From contig OX243815.1 in the NCBI GenBank assembly GCA_945859605.1, positions 36,366,551 through 36,430,550 of the forward strand: a DNA stretch of 64,000 bases, in the 5' to 3' direction. Shown here piece by piece: positions 44,521 through 55,505 of this stretch; the stretch's first letter is position 1; every line of letters starts with the position of its first letter. The stretch is from Lumbricus rubellus. Its lineage: Eukaryota > Annelida > Clitellata > Crassiclitellata > Lumbricidae. The notes beneath the pieces are model-generated. The model was not told the DNA's origin and made no database searches. It worked only from the letters and a program-made list of their open reading frames with translations. The translations under genes were made by a program, and so were the position numbers.

Positions 44521-46720
44521 TCTGGCCCAAAATTCGGAAGCCCTCTTGCCAATATGTGCTTTACAGAGTCTTTGTTAGTCTTTTAGGTCTCAGATGGAGT
44601 CTCCTCATCTCTTCTTCCTCTGTAGGATGTTGAAACTCTTCTTGCACTTGGTTCCTTGTTTTTGACCAAACTCTCTTAAACTTTGACTTGCAAAACGATT
44701 TTTACTTGCTTGCAACCATTCGTTTGAAACCTTGTGTTTTATGTCAGAGTCTCATATGGCTGTGCACAGCTGCTGCAGAATGGCTCTGTCTCCTCAAGTT
44801 CACATGCTGCTTATTAACAGCTTTTGCAGATCTATATCTGCTGGGTGCATGGCATACTGTGCATTAAGTGGATTCACATGTGAATGGGTCACGCGTCTAA
44901 ACAAGTCTCCACTCTTATTGAGTCAGGTCTAGAAATTCGAATTGAGTGAGCTGATGATTGCAAAACTCGATGGAATGAGCTTTGGTGTCAAAACACATGC
45001 AGAGGCATGGCAGGTTCCACGACGACCTCCTCTCTACCACTTCATCGACCAGTTCACATCGATCTGTGAGTTGAATTTGTTTCTGCTTCCACTCGGTCTG
45101 TACTGCGTTGTCAGTCAATCCAATGGTATGTTGCTGATGTAAACTGGTGTACGTTCAAGCTGCATTTCATCTGTTTTTCTTCCTCAATGTTGGTAACCTG
45201 AGTTGCCTGATCGTCTTTCGATATGACTACGATGATTATTTCATGTTGTTATCGACCAATGTTATGGTTACAGTTGATGCTGATATTAAACGTTGAAGCT
45301 GGGTGGAAGTGAAAGTGCTGAGCAACCATCAATAAGAATGATCTGACCAATATGCAATTCCATTAGGCATATAGTGCGTGCGATGAAATCCAAAGAAGTC
45401 AATAAACTTACAAGGAGAAAGCGAAAACTGGATTTTTCATAGCAGCATGGAAAATATGAACTCTCTGACTGACATTGTCTCTGTTTTCAGCGGTTGAATC
45501 ATAAAACCGTAGCAACTAGCAAGCAGTTATAATTATATGCAAGCAGTTATAATGATACGCAGCAGAAGTTCAGGTAGTCTATCTGCCTGGATTTGATAAT
45601 GATCGAGGACTTGCTTATTGGAAATTTTTTATTTGTGTAGAAAGGCAGTTTTAATTGACTGAGTGGTGGCTGCTTTAGTGCTTCTCAACCCCCTCTCCCA
45701 GCCTCAATGATTTTTATCAATGATGTTTTTGCAGATAGTCTTTTGAATTGAAGATGAGTGAATGACAATGAGTCATTTTGGAGGCTTGCAATGCTGAAAT
45801 GTCATGTACTTTCATAATGGACACTAATCTGATTAGAATAATGAATAGGCCTACTGAGTCATGAATTGCATGACAAAGGTGTCACTGTCCCTGTTATTAG
45901 ACAATGACTAGTGTGGATACGTGGCTTGGTATGGTATTGTGTAATGACAATGACTGGATTTTGAGTTGCCATGCATAGTGTTTTCTTGTCTTTATTTCAA
46001 GCTTTTTACACGAACTATATGACAAAGTTTTAAAGGACATAAAAATCTTAAATTTTACTCACAAATATTTAAGCACTGTCACTAGCGGATTTATTTTTAC
46101 TTGAATTTATGTGCAGTGAATTTCAAAAGGAATTTGCATGGATTAATTAAAAAAATTTCACGAGACCCCGTCAGAGACTCATTTGCTGCATGACCAGCAG
46201 GAAGAGCTCCACTTCACTTACACAGTTGACATTTTCTCTACTCTTGCCTTGACAGGTTTCACAGTCTCTTCATGAATTAAATAGTCGGACTGAATTGGCC
46301 AAGTCAAGCTGTTTTCACTGCCCAACAAATATTATTAAATCTGTGACATGTGCTATTACGAACATATCGCCATCCATGTCACATCAAAATTTTCTCTTTT
46401 GTGAATGTTTGAAAGATACTATGAACATTGCCACTATGAACATTTCATGCGATTTGCTGAGTCCAATTACTAGAGTGCTTATTGCGCTAGTATTTGATGC
46501 CCTTAAATAACTGATTCATCAAGGAAATATTTGTAAATTACTAAAAGCCACTGATATCACTTGGACTTTATATTTGTGAGCGTTATTAAATTTGCCATAA
46601 ATTTTGATTGCCTTAGCTCATATTGCTTTCTAGGTCATGCTGTAGGCACTGGTCTGAACGTGCTTTGCATTTGAACATTATTACAACGCTGTTTTCAAGT
46701 ATTTCTAGAGCCTCGTACTT
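44521..46720. other. No gene recognised
   Basis: Unique AT-rich DNA with short frames. Two copies of AAGCAGTTATAAT occur near 45525-45555. No transposon ends were found. Confidence 0.5.
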
Positions 46721-46728
46721 GTATGTTT

Positions 46729-46990
46729 GTATGTGCACCTGTTATAGTGCCCCTTCAAGCTCTATCTACTCAGAGGCGCTCCCGAATGCAGAGCGGACAC
46801 TGCATTGGAGTTTCACGCCGAAGTTAGGAAGAATGTTATTTCTAAATGTGTTGGCGGAGCAAGTTAATGGCAGATACTCTAGCACCTCTTTACCTTACAT
46901 GATATGTTGTTGTGAGTTGTTAGTTTTCCTTCTATCACCGTTATGTATCTCGATTCAAACCTGCAGCACAGAAAGAAAAGTCAGATGTAT
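46729..46990 (-). mobile_element. tRNA-derived SINE, diverged copy
   Basis: Minus-strand copy of the SINE at 26150-26373. Tail part on plus: TATAGTGCCCCTTCAAGC and CTACTCAGAGGCGCTCCC, then body GCGGACACTGCATTGGAGTT. The B-box-like GGTTTGAATCG appears on minus near 46952-46962. The A box is lost. The open frame 46623-47087 spans it and is not a gene. Confidence 0.7.
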
Positions 46991-47249
46991 ATTATGCAGT
47001 ACTCTGCCACTAGTATGCAAATGGTTTGATTATAATCAGTTGTTAAGAAGATTTGCTGAGAACTTGACACTTAAAAGACTTGCTTGACCTTGGCAACAAT
47101 ACTCAACTATGTCTCATCCATTTTAGCAGCTGAGCTGTAGTTTCAAGCATGCAAGGTATGTCATATTGTAATTTCATTAGACTCGATTGTACCCCATGGC
47201 CAGCCAGCCAGACAGACTGCTGCTTTCGTTCACTGCATCTGACCGCTAC

Positions 47250-47344
47250 ACCTGTCTGTCTGTCTCTGTCTGTCTGTCTGTCTGTCTGTCCATCTGTCTG
47301 TCTGTCTGTCTGTCTGTCCATCTGTCTGTCTGTCTGTCTGTCCA

Positions 47345-47375
<31 letters not shown>

Positions 47376-47396
47376 GTCTGTCTGTCTGTCTGTTCT
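47250..47396 (+). repeat. (CTGT)n microsatellite
   Basis: About 145 bp of CTGT tetramers with CATC and CTCT interruptions. Leu-Ser-Val-Cys and Thr-Asp-Arg-Gln frames over it are artefacts. Confidence 0.95.
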
Positions 47397-47615
47397 GAGC
47401 TACCACTTAAATTAATTTGCATTCAGAATTAATAAGTTATGACTCTAGTTCGTGTCTTTCTATGTTCATAAAAAATACTTCTAAGAGAAACCTTGGTATA
47501 ATATATACCAATTGCATGTATAAACACACCAGTTGGTTACTAGCTTGATGCACTGCTATGAGCAGTATTGACACTAAATTATCCATCTTTGTTAACCTCT
47601 ATGTGTTTACATGCA

Positions 47616-47702
47616 TATATATATATGCATAAAAATTGCATATATAATATATATATATATAATATTGTATATGTGTGTATATATACATGTATGTATATGT
47701 GA
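47616..47702 (+). repeat. (AT)n-rich microsatellite
   Basis: Alternating TATA/TGTA run. Confidence 0.9.
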
Positions 47703-48150
47703 ATACCAGGTATGCTGTATATATGCATTTGTGTGTAATGGTTTTATAAATGGAAGCATGGATTATAATTGGGTTTCAAATATAGCAAAATAATTGACGT
47801 GATTGTTGTGATCTGTTCGTGCATATGAGACCTGGATGATGTGACCTATGAAGACTATGATGCCCTCGGCTTGCTGGATGGTTTATATTATGCAGAGAGA
47901 AGAGAATTTTCACAGAAATTTAGTGATAAAGACAGTTGTTCATTTGAACGTGTAGAGGATGTCAACAAGAACACAACCTTTTATCAGTAGGTTGAGCACT
48001 TGATAATTATATGTAGAAGGTAAATTATATAGGTGAAGAAGGTGATCACCTCTCTGTGAGTTGTTTACATTTTATGTCATTTATTCTTCTGCATTGCAGT
48101 TCTTGTGTTGCAAGATTGTTCACCAAAGCAACAACAGCAGTGCTTTTATA

Positions 48151-49068
48151 TGTGACCCATCACCACAAAACCAGTCGCAACTTAACAAATTTTGTTTTTA
48201 GCACTCTCTTGCAGATGCTTTATTTACCTTTCCAAAACTGTTTACAGCTTTTCTATGTCTTGTATATAACTGAAGTTGCAGAATTTTTAATCTGATGGTA
48301 TACATAAACTGTTATTTGAGAAAACTGTGTGCAAAGTTAAGCTTTATGATTATAACATTGTATATTCTCCTTAGAAACAGCTATTTATATTGGACCGATT
48401 TAGATCAAATTTGGCAGCCATGTAGCTATACTCAGTGCAAATGTGTGTTCCAAATTTTTAACATGTCTTTCATTTCGAAGATTAAGTTTATTAAACAATA
48501 AACGAATAAACTAAGCACTTCATCCCTTGACCTGATGGTTATGTAAAATAGATCGAGTACGCATGCGTGGACTACATGTGACAATAATATAATTGGTCAG
48601 ATAGGTCAGATGGGTATCTGACCTATCAAACCTTCAGCCAACCCTAGCACAAGATTTTGTTATGCGCTCAGTGCTGTAGCGCAATTATATTATTGTCACA
48701 TGTAGTCACCCTCTTTCAGGCCAATCTTTGCACATATTAAATGCAAGAAGGTTATATTTTATTAATAGAACAGAAAAGAAGATTTTTTTGTCAAGACATG
48801 ATAAATCATGCGTTTCAATTCAATCTGTAACATAATTAAATATTGCAGGACATATAGTGAATAATCCTGACTTTCCACCTCGAAACATTTTTACACAGAT
48901 ATGTCTAAACAATAATTTTGTACGTTATTTCTATTAAGCATTATATTTTCATGCTTGTTTTTGCAATAATGTCAATTTCGACCGATTTGAGGTTTTCCTA
49001 TCGTTTTTTGTCATTTTCTACCTTGTAACATTTGTCACAAGCGACTGACTTTGATGTGATGGGTCACA
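48151..49068. mobile_element. MITE with TGTGACCCATCAC ends, TA-flanked
   Basis: Left end TGTGACCCATCACCACAAAA continues to CCAGTCGC. The right end reversed reads TGTGACCCATCACATCAAAG and continues to TCAGTCGC, so inverted repeats extend about 30 bp. TA lies at both borders (48149-48150 and 49069-49070). A 2-bp TA duplication would suit a Tc1/mariner-like family, though the family is not certain. 918 bp; the frames inside are not transposase. It hosts the hairpin at 48570-48707. Confidence 0.8.
48570..48707. mobile_element. 138-bp element with 26-bp perfect inverted repeats
   Basis: GACTACATGTGACAATAATA (48570 onward, perfect for 26 bp) is repeated inverted up to 48707. A second, smaller palindrome made of GGTCAGATGGG/ATCTGACC words lies inside the left half. 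No target duplication is evident. Confidence 0.75.
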
Positions 49069-49550
49069 TAAATTATATCTGCTTGCTCTGAAACTCTCAC
49101 TGCCATAATGTGATACAAACTCAATTTTTTTATTTCTTTGACAGAATATGATAGCACTAAAACTAAATATGTGAATTGAAAAAGTTAATGAGATTTAGGT
49201 GATTTTTAGTAGCCTTTGTTTTAATAATTATTTTACTTTCCAGAGGATAGTGTTGCATTGTGTACTGCATATGCTATGAACGTGGTAGATGAAACATTGA
49301 AATACATGCAGCCATCTTTTGGTGTGCAGCTATTGGCAGCAAAAGAAAAACAGAGGTTTTCAATGCAAATAAATACTGGTTCCTGTTAAACACATGACAT
49401 TTAAGTTTCATAGATCTTCATTTCTACATTTTTCATAGACATTGTATTTGCACCTGCTCAGAAAAGATGTGGCAAGAGTTTTGAAAGATTTCCAGTTGGT
49501 TTCGGTTTTACAGGGAAACTCCGACTTTAGATGTTTGAGAGAAACAAATT

Positions 49551-49712
49551 TAAATTGTGTAGTCGATTTCCTGGAAGTGTGTCATCAAGGGATGGAACAC
49601 TTTTCATGGAATCAAGGCATCATTTCCGTAGTACAGCGCACGGATGCTCTTAATTGAAATTGTGCAGAAGTTCCTGCAAGTGTGGCCTCAATTGATGGAC
49701 TATTTTTATAGT
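49551..49712 (+). repeat. Diverged tandem duplication
   Basis: AATTGTGTAGTCGATTTCCTG at about 49553 and AATTGTGCAGAAGTTCCTG at 49660 start two similar blocks of about 50 bp, spaced 107 bp. It overlaps the open frame 49442-49657 and speaks against that frame being conserved coding sequence. Confidence 0.55.
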
Positions 49713-50811
49713 TGTGTATTTATAGCAACAGATTTATGATTGCATATAATTTTAGTAACATAACTGACTTCGTCTGTCCATCAATAAAATTGGTTAAATC
49801 ATCGACGTTGGCATTGAAACAATCATCCAGGTATCAGTTTCCACTTGACTGCACTGATCAGTTTTTAAGAGATATTTATTAAAGACTGCATATCACAGTT
49901 TGTAGGGACTGCAGATGAGTTGATGATTCTAATCTCTCTGCTCTACAAGAAATAAGGTATTTTGTCATATTGTTGAGATTTGAATTTTAGCCATGAGCCT
50001 TAGATCTTCTGAACTTCATAATCACTTGTGTCGCTGATCAAGTTCTTTTTGCTTACCTTTCTTATTTTCTCTTCTTCGTTGTTCTGTTGGAACACGGAAT
50101 AAAACTTTAGGAGTAATTTTGAAATTTGAAGAAATTACAGATCATATTCATAACTTTGTGCAAAATGGCCTCTGCAGCTATTCAGTTGATATGCAGCATG
50201 AAGCTTTAAGATTAATTGAATATGATGGAACCAGGTAGAGGTTGAATTTTTACAATGATTTTTCCTATAGTATCAGTTGCATTACGAAGGGATTACGTAT
50301 TGATTACCATACATTGTACATAAAAACTTCATGGGATTAGATAACCATAACCATTGGGTGGTAGTAGTTGCAACGATCGTATGGGGCTTTGTCTCAAAGG
50401 TGAAATGCTTATAATGTAAGGTAGAGTTACTTGAGTGCATTCATTGTTTTATCATTTCTAAACATTGTGGATGAAACCGGATTCTGAAGCAATAGCATGT
50501 CTTCAAGTTTCAGCCGGATAGTTTCGGTCTGTGGAATTTCAGTTATATTATACGTGGATGAGTTTCGTGGAATGTCTGGAAACAATAAACAATAGAGGAT
50601 GTGCAGACAATACATAGATCGTTTTTTTGCGGCACAGTGACTGTTGCCAGACTGTTCATGTCAAACAACATCCTGGCATTTAGGATTGTAGGCATTTACT
50701 GAATGAGTTTGCATGTTAAGTTGTTAGCAGATTGAAGTAGTCTGATGCTTGCCAAGGAAATTTGCATTATCTTCAGACAAGCATTCATTTTACAGATATT
50801 GATTTCTGTCT

Positions 50812-50887
50812 GCCTCCTACTCCTCCTCCTTCTCCTATTCCTCCTCCTACTCCTCCTTCTCCTTCTCCTCCTATTTCTCCTCTTTTT
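50812..50887 (+). repeat. CTCCTC/TTCTCC pyrimidine tract
   Basis: About 75 bp of CCTCCT and CTTCTC units, almost pure pyrimidine. Confidence 0.9.
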
Positions 50888-51169
50888 CCTGTAAGAGCAC
50901 TGCTTCTAGACAAGTTCTCACTTTCAATTTCTATTCAGCCTTGATTTGCTGCTTTTCATAGTAAATGTCCATACAGAATTATTGCAGACGTTGTTGTGTT
51001 TGTGCACACAAGTCTTTGGAGAGAGACATGTCGAACAGATGAATTATCTATGCATAATATATATCAGTGCGTTTTATTTGGACTGAGACTTTGCAAAGTC
51101 TGGAAAGTGTGAAGTCGAGAAACAAGATGGTGGTAGAAAATGATTATACGTTACCTAGACCTGCAATAC

Positions 51170-51248
51170 TGTGATGAGCTTATAAGTATCTTGAACGGGT
51201 GCTATATAAATTATGAAATCTTGAGTAATTGATTGATTGATTGATTAT
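51170..51248 (+). mobile_element. SINE/LINE-B 3' tail fragment with (GATT)n
   Basis: TCTTGAACGGGTGCTATATA followed by a (GATT)n tail at 51230-51247. The left stem arm is lost. Confidence 0.65.
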
Positions 51249-51455
51249 TATGTAGCTCCTTTGCAGTGTCATATCAATCAACTTATTCGTCAGCCATTTG
51301 ATTTCAGTGCATCACATGAAATTGTAGATTTCTTGATAGCTCATCTATTGGCTTAAAAGAAGATTGCTAAGGTTCATGGATTGCTTTTAAAAGACATTTG
51401 AGCGAGATGACCAGACTTATTTCGTCCACATCATAAACTGGATTCCTTTAGATTA

Positions 51456-51465
51456 CCCTGTGAAC
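51456..51465 (+). repeat. SINE-like repeat 2, copy d, left flank of insertion
   Basis: A few bases of the repeat, ending in CTGTGAAC, left of the hAT-type insertion; the body continues at 52278. Confidence 0.5.
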
Positions 51466-52277
51466 CATAGATTGAATATTCGTGACTTTAGGTTTTAATA
51501 TTCGTAAATATTCGTGAATATTAAGTTTTTTTAATATTCGTAAATATTCGTAAATATTCATTAACGAATTAAGGGGAACGATCGAAACCGCAATGTTACT
51601 CGGTTTTAGCACTTTAAGCTTCTGTATGTCTCTATGACATTCACTCGCATACAGGGCACGGTTGAATTAAAATATGCATTGCGCTTAATATGCTGAGATC
51701 AGGATACATTTTGCTTGCAATCTGGCACTATGATTTTCTGCGTTGGCATTTATATTTACGCATCCTGCTACACTGATATAAAACTACTTTATCAATATAC
51801 AGTTACTATTAAGCTTATGGGCATAATAGGCAGTTAAAGTTTATTTTTAATTTGGCCTACTATTGCTGCTGCTAGTCTTTCCATCGGTGAGGCAGTTCGG
51901 GGGGTGGGGGGGGGGCAGAAGTCAGACAAAGTGACTTACATTAAGTATTGAATGTGATATGAATGCCGCATGGCCACATTGACCAGACTCAGCAGAGACC
52001 TTGAAGGTTTTTTACAATAAAATCTATTATAGTTATTGTCACTTACTGGTATTATGTCTATGAGTAGAATAACTCAATTTTGTACAATTCATTAAGTAAA
52101 AGTTAAACATTTTCATAAATAACAAAATAAGAATTAAGAATTAAGAATTTCTTGAAAGAACAAGAATAAATAATTTTTTGAATATTATGAATATTAAGTT
52201 GGCAGTTTTAATATTCGTTAATATTCGTGAATATTTGAAAATCTTAATATTCATAATATTCTAATACTCAATCTATG
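51466..52277. mobile_element. hAT-type MITE with AATATTCG subterminal repeats
   Basis: Perfect 8-bp duplication CTGTGAAC (51458-51465 and 52278-52285). Ends CATAGATTGAATATTCG and, reversed, CATAGATTGAGTATTAG. AATATTCG/CGAATATT words fill both subterminal regions (51476-51560 and 52178-52262), a layout expected for transposase-binding sites. A G-run at about 51899-51915 lies inside. 812 bp, non-coding. Confidence 0.88.
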
Positions 52278-52380
52278 CTGTGAACAACCCTCTGACTTGA
52301 CGCAGCATTCATGCATAAGATGGTGCTCTACTGCACTTGGCTTTTGAGTGGTGCTTTAGAAGTTTATGATTATGACGAGT
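52278..52380 (+). repeat. SINE-like repeat 2, copy d, main part
   Basis: CTGTGAACAACCCTCTGACT, then GGTGCTCTACTGCACTTGGC, TTTTGAGTGGTGCTTTAGAA and a weak GATTATGA tail. It matches copy a at 8521-8690 in order. Confidence 0.7.
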
Positions 52381-53094
52381 GAATGCTTGGTGCTGCTGAG
52401 TTAAATTTCGAATTGGAAGATGAGATCTATGCTCTCATACTGACAGACTTTTCTTACCTGCCATTGTTATTAACTTTCTACAGTTCTGATCATGTAATTT
52501 GATGTCTTTGACTATTGTTTTAGTTCATGCACATTAATAAATCATAATTACTTGTTTGTGATCAGTTCAAGGTTGCAGTGTTTCAAGCCTTAGGTTTTAC
52601 ATCTTTTTCAGAACAACTTCTTGTTATATTTTAATGGTCTAAGTCATTTTGCCACTTAAGAGCTGGTCTAGTGTCCACTGAGATCAGCTCTTCATTGTTG
52701 GCTACCAATGCAGCTGATAAAACTCAGTGGGCCACTATCCTAACCACAGTTGTAGCCGTGACTTCTTGTCTAGCTCCCATGCTTTGCTTTCATCCATCCC
52801 AATAGATTTGTCTGACTTTGACATAACTTCACTTCATGTCCTTTTGAAACCTTAGTAGACAATAGGACATCACAGTGAATCACAGTTTGCTGTTACATGC
52901 ACATTATTCCTATTTACTTGACAGATGTTGAACAAAGTTCAGTCACTCTGATCTAGTTGTTGGTGATTATGTCACATCCACTTCGACCTATTCCCTCAGC
53001 AGTGGTGTCCATTTTTTAATGCGTGAAGCGGACTTCATACCATTCCACGAAAGATGTAATCAATATCTAGAAATCAGCAGAAAATGTGTTAAGT

Positions 53095-53390
53095 TTGCTT
53101 CTGTTGCCCAAGTTAAGAAAAGTCGACCAAAACGCTGTACGATCTATGTTGTCCCTCCGTCATGCACTTCTATCACGTAGCACCGTGCCTTTTCTGTCGT
53201 TGGCCCTGCAACATGGAATGGGCTCCCTGTGGAACTATGTCTGATGCCTAGAGCCTTTGAGACTACATTCTACTCTGCTCTGAAGACTGTCCTCTTTAGC
53301 TGTGGTTGGGTCGGGAGCGCTTCTGAGTAGAAACTCTTGACGAGGTGCTATATAAATGTCTGAAATGAATGAATGAATGAATGAATGAGT
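53095..53390 (+). mobile_element. LINE family B 3' end with stem-loop tail
   Basis: Translation includes FSVVGPATWNGLPVELC (about 53191-53241) and then FETTFYSALKTVLF, the usual C-terminal end of L2/CR1-like LINE proteins. The tail follows: GGGAGCGCTTCTGAGTAG, GACGAGGTGCTATATAAATG and (AATG)n to 53389. Arms AGCGC and GGTGCT still pair with one G-T. Upstream (52960-53095) may hold more LINE but is too decayed to read. Confidence 0.8.
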
Positions 53391-55140
53391 TGTCCATAGT
53401 AAAAATTCATATTACATATCTTATAGCCATTTTGAAACAGTTTGTGTTTGTTGCAGTGTAGAAAACAAGATGAGAAGGAGATGAACCAGCAAAGAAGATA
53501 CTGTGCTTGCTAATCCAAGTTGCTGCAGTGGAAAACACCGATAGGCCTGTGGGTCATGGTCCACATTTCGGTAAGAATTTACTGTTTCAAATGTCCTGTA
53601 ATGATCGACCGTATGATTCAGATGCATCAGTTATCAGCACTGTTGGATTACAAAAGGACCTTAGGTCTCGGTCTCAAATTGCCTTTGCTATACAATCTGT
53701 ACGCATGGATAGCTTTGGTTTCTTGAAATTTCCAAGATGAGGGCTGATCATCTATGTTGCTTTCATCGCTGGACAATTACTAGTTTGTCTAGTTACAGGA
53801 AGTCTTTATAAGTCCAAAGTCCCATTGTAAGACATTACAAAGATCTTATTACATTACCTATCATTATTGGTGATGTAGTTGGTGAAGGTAAGAGAGGAAG
53901 TAGTAGATTTCTCTTGGTCTGAACTCTGGCTTTATTTACTTCCAGGAAACATTTAAGTTTGCTACACTCCTAAATAACTGGGCTAAAGTTTCAAAACTGT
54001 TGAGTCACAGTGAATTGCATCGTCATCGGACGACGTCTTATTCCTCCTCCTGTGATGGTCCACTTAAGACTTCTGCAGCATATACCTAGATGCAACGGTT
54101 ATTTTCCATAAACTAACCTCTTGGATGATTTCTTGATGTTTACATGTGTAACACAAGTCGAAACATCACAGGACATAATGTCATAATGATTCCAGTTTCA
54201 GCTGACAAATAATTGTTAATGCGCAATTGCTGAATGGTATATGGCTGATGCATTTCTGTAGGTCATAGCACTAAACTTATATAAGGACTAGCATTCATAC
54301 CCAGCTTCATGAGTTTCCCACGTATGATTTTTCACAGCTTTGCATCAAATGACAAATCTGTTTGATTTGCATTTCAGCTTCGCCATGCGATCACTCACTT
54401 TGGCCATTAATGTGTGAAGGCGAATCTGGATTCAGCCGTGATTAAATATTACAGTGTACAAGTAGGATGCAATATATCGTTCTTTCGATTTATTTATTTA
54501 ATCTCATCTTTCAATGACAGTGTGTTTTCGATTTTATTGTCCCAGGAAGCCAAGTTCGTCAACAGAAACAACAGCAGGTGAATTTGCATGAGTTGCATGT
54601 TTAGCCTTTTGCATCATGTGATCTGTCAAGAGAAATGGTAATTTAAACTGGATTTAATGTGAACACATAATATTATTATTATCACAGTTCATCAAAATGA
54701 CAAGTTGCGCCAAGTTGGCCTTGAAATTCATCGCATAACGATGTGCAAAAATTTCATATTACTGCAGTGTCGCATTCACGAGTTTTTAGTGAGACAGACA
54801 AATACATGTATAAATAATAAATATAGGCTAAAAAAGGATAAACTTTGAGAAATATAGTTTAGATATTAATGAAGCTAGGCAAGGGAAAATGAAATATTGA
54901 TTAGCACAAATAATATGTTTATTTTGTTCCAGCATCGTGTACTTAAATTGGTTGATTAATTATTACAAAGCCATTGGTTATCCAATGAATTTAATGTTTT
55001 GTGGTGGTTGCCTAATGTTGCCCTGGTTGGTTGAAGCTGACCTCAACAGATGATAAGGACATCATCATGTCTCTATTGACTAGCACCTGCTTAATGCCTT
55101 ATATCAGTTTCATCGTATGTCTTGCTTTCTGCGTATATTA
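53391..55140. other. No gene recognised
   Basis: Unique DNA. Two overlapping open frames at 53507-53740 with a GGTAAGAA donor-like site at 53572 have no recognisable product. Rest AT-rich. Confidence 0.5.
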
Positions 55141-55505
55141 TTTATGTACTTCAGATCATCCCAATGATGTTGCAAGTTTATGTACTTCAGATCATCCCAA
55201 TGATGTTGCAAGTTTATGTACTTCAGATCATCCCAATGATGTTGCAAGTTTATGTACTTCAGATCATCCCAATGATGTTGCAAGTTTATGTACTTCAGAT
55301 CATCCCAATGATGTTGCAAGTTTATGTACTTCAGATCATCCCAATGATGTTGCAAGTTTATGTACTTCAGATCATCCCAATGATGTTGCAAGCTTTATGT
55401 ACTTCAGATCATCCCAATGATGTTGCAAGTTTATGTACTTCAGATCATCCCAATGATGTTGCAAGTTTATGTACTTCAGATCATCCCAATGATGTTGCAA
55501 GTTTT
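55141..55505 (+). repeat. 36-bp minisatellite, about 10 units
   Basis: Units start TTTATGTACTTCAGATCATC and end CCAATGATGTTGCAAG; nearly identical, with one C insertion at about 55392. ATCAT and ATGAT within the unit can pair. The unit is a multiple of three and open in several frames on both strands, which explains the 93-184-codon frames here. Confidence 0.95.

Noticed and set aside
46623..47087. 154-codon frame
   Set aside because: It crosses a SINE copy on the opposite strand; the residues in that part are SINE sequence.
53507..53740. Coding exon with donor at 53572
   Set aside because: Two different frames are equally open and protein-like over the same stretch, so neither can be favoured from sequence alone.
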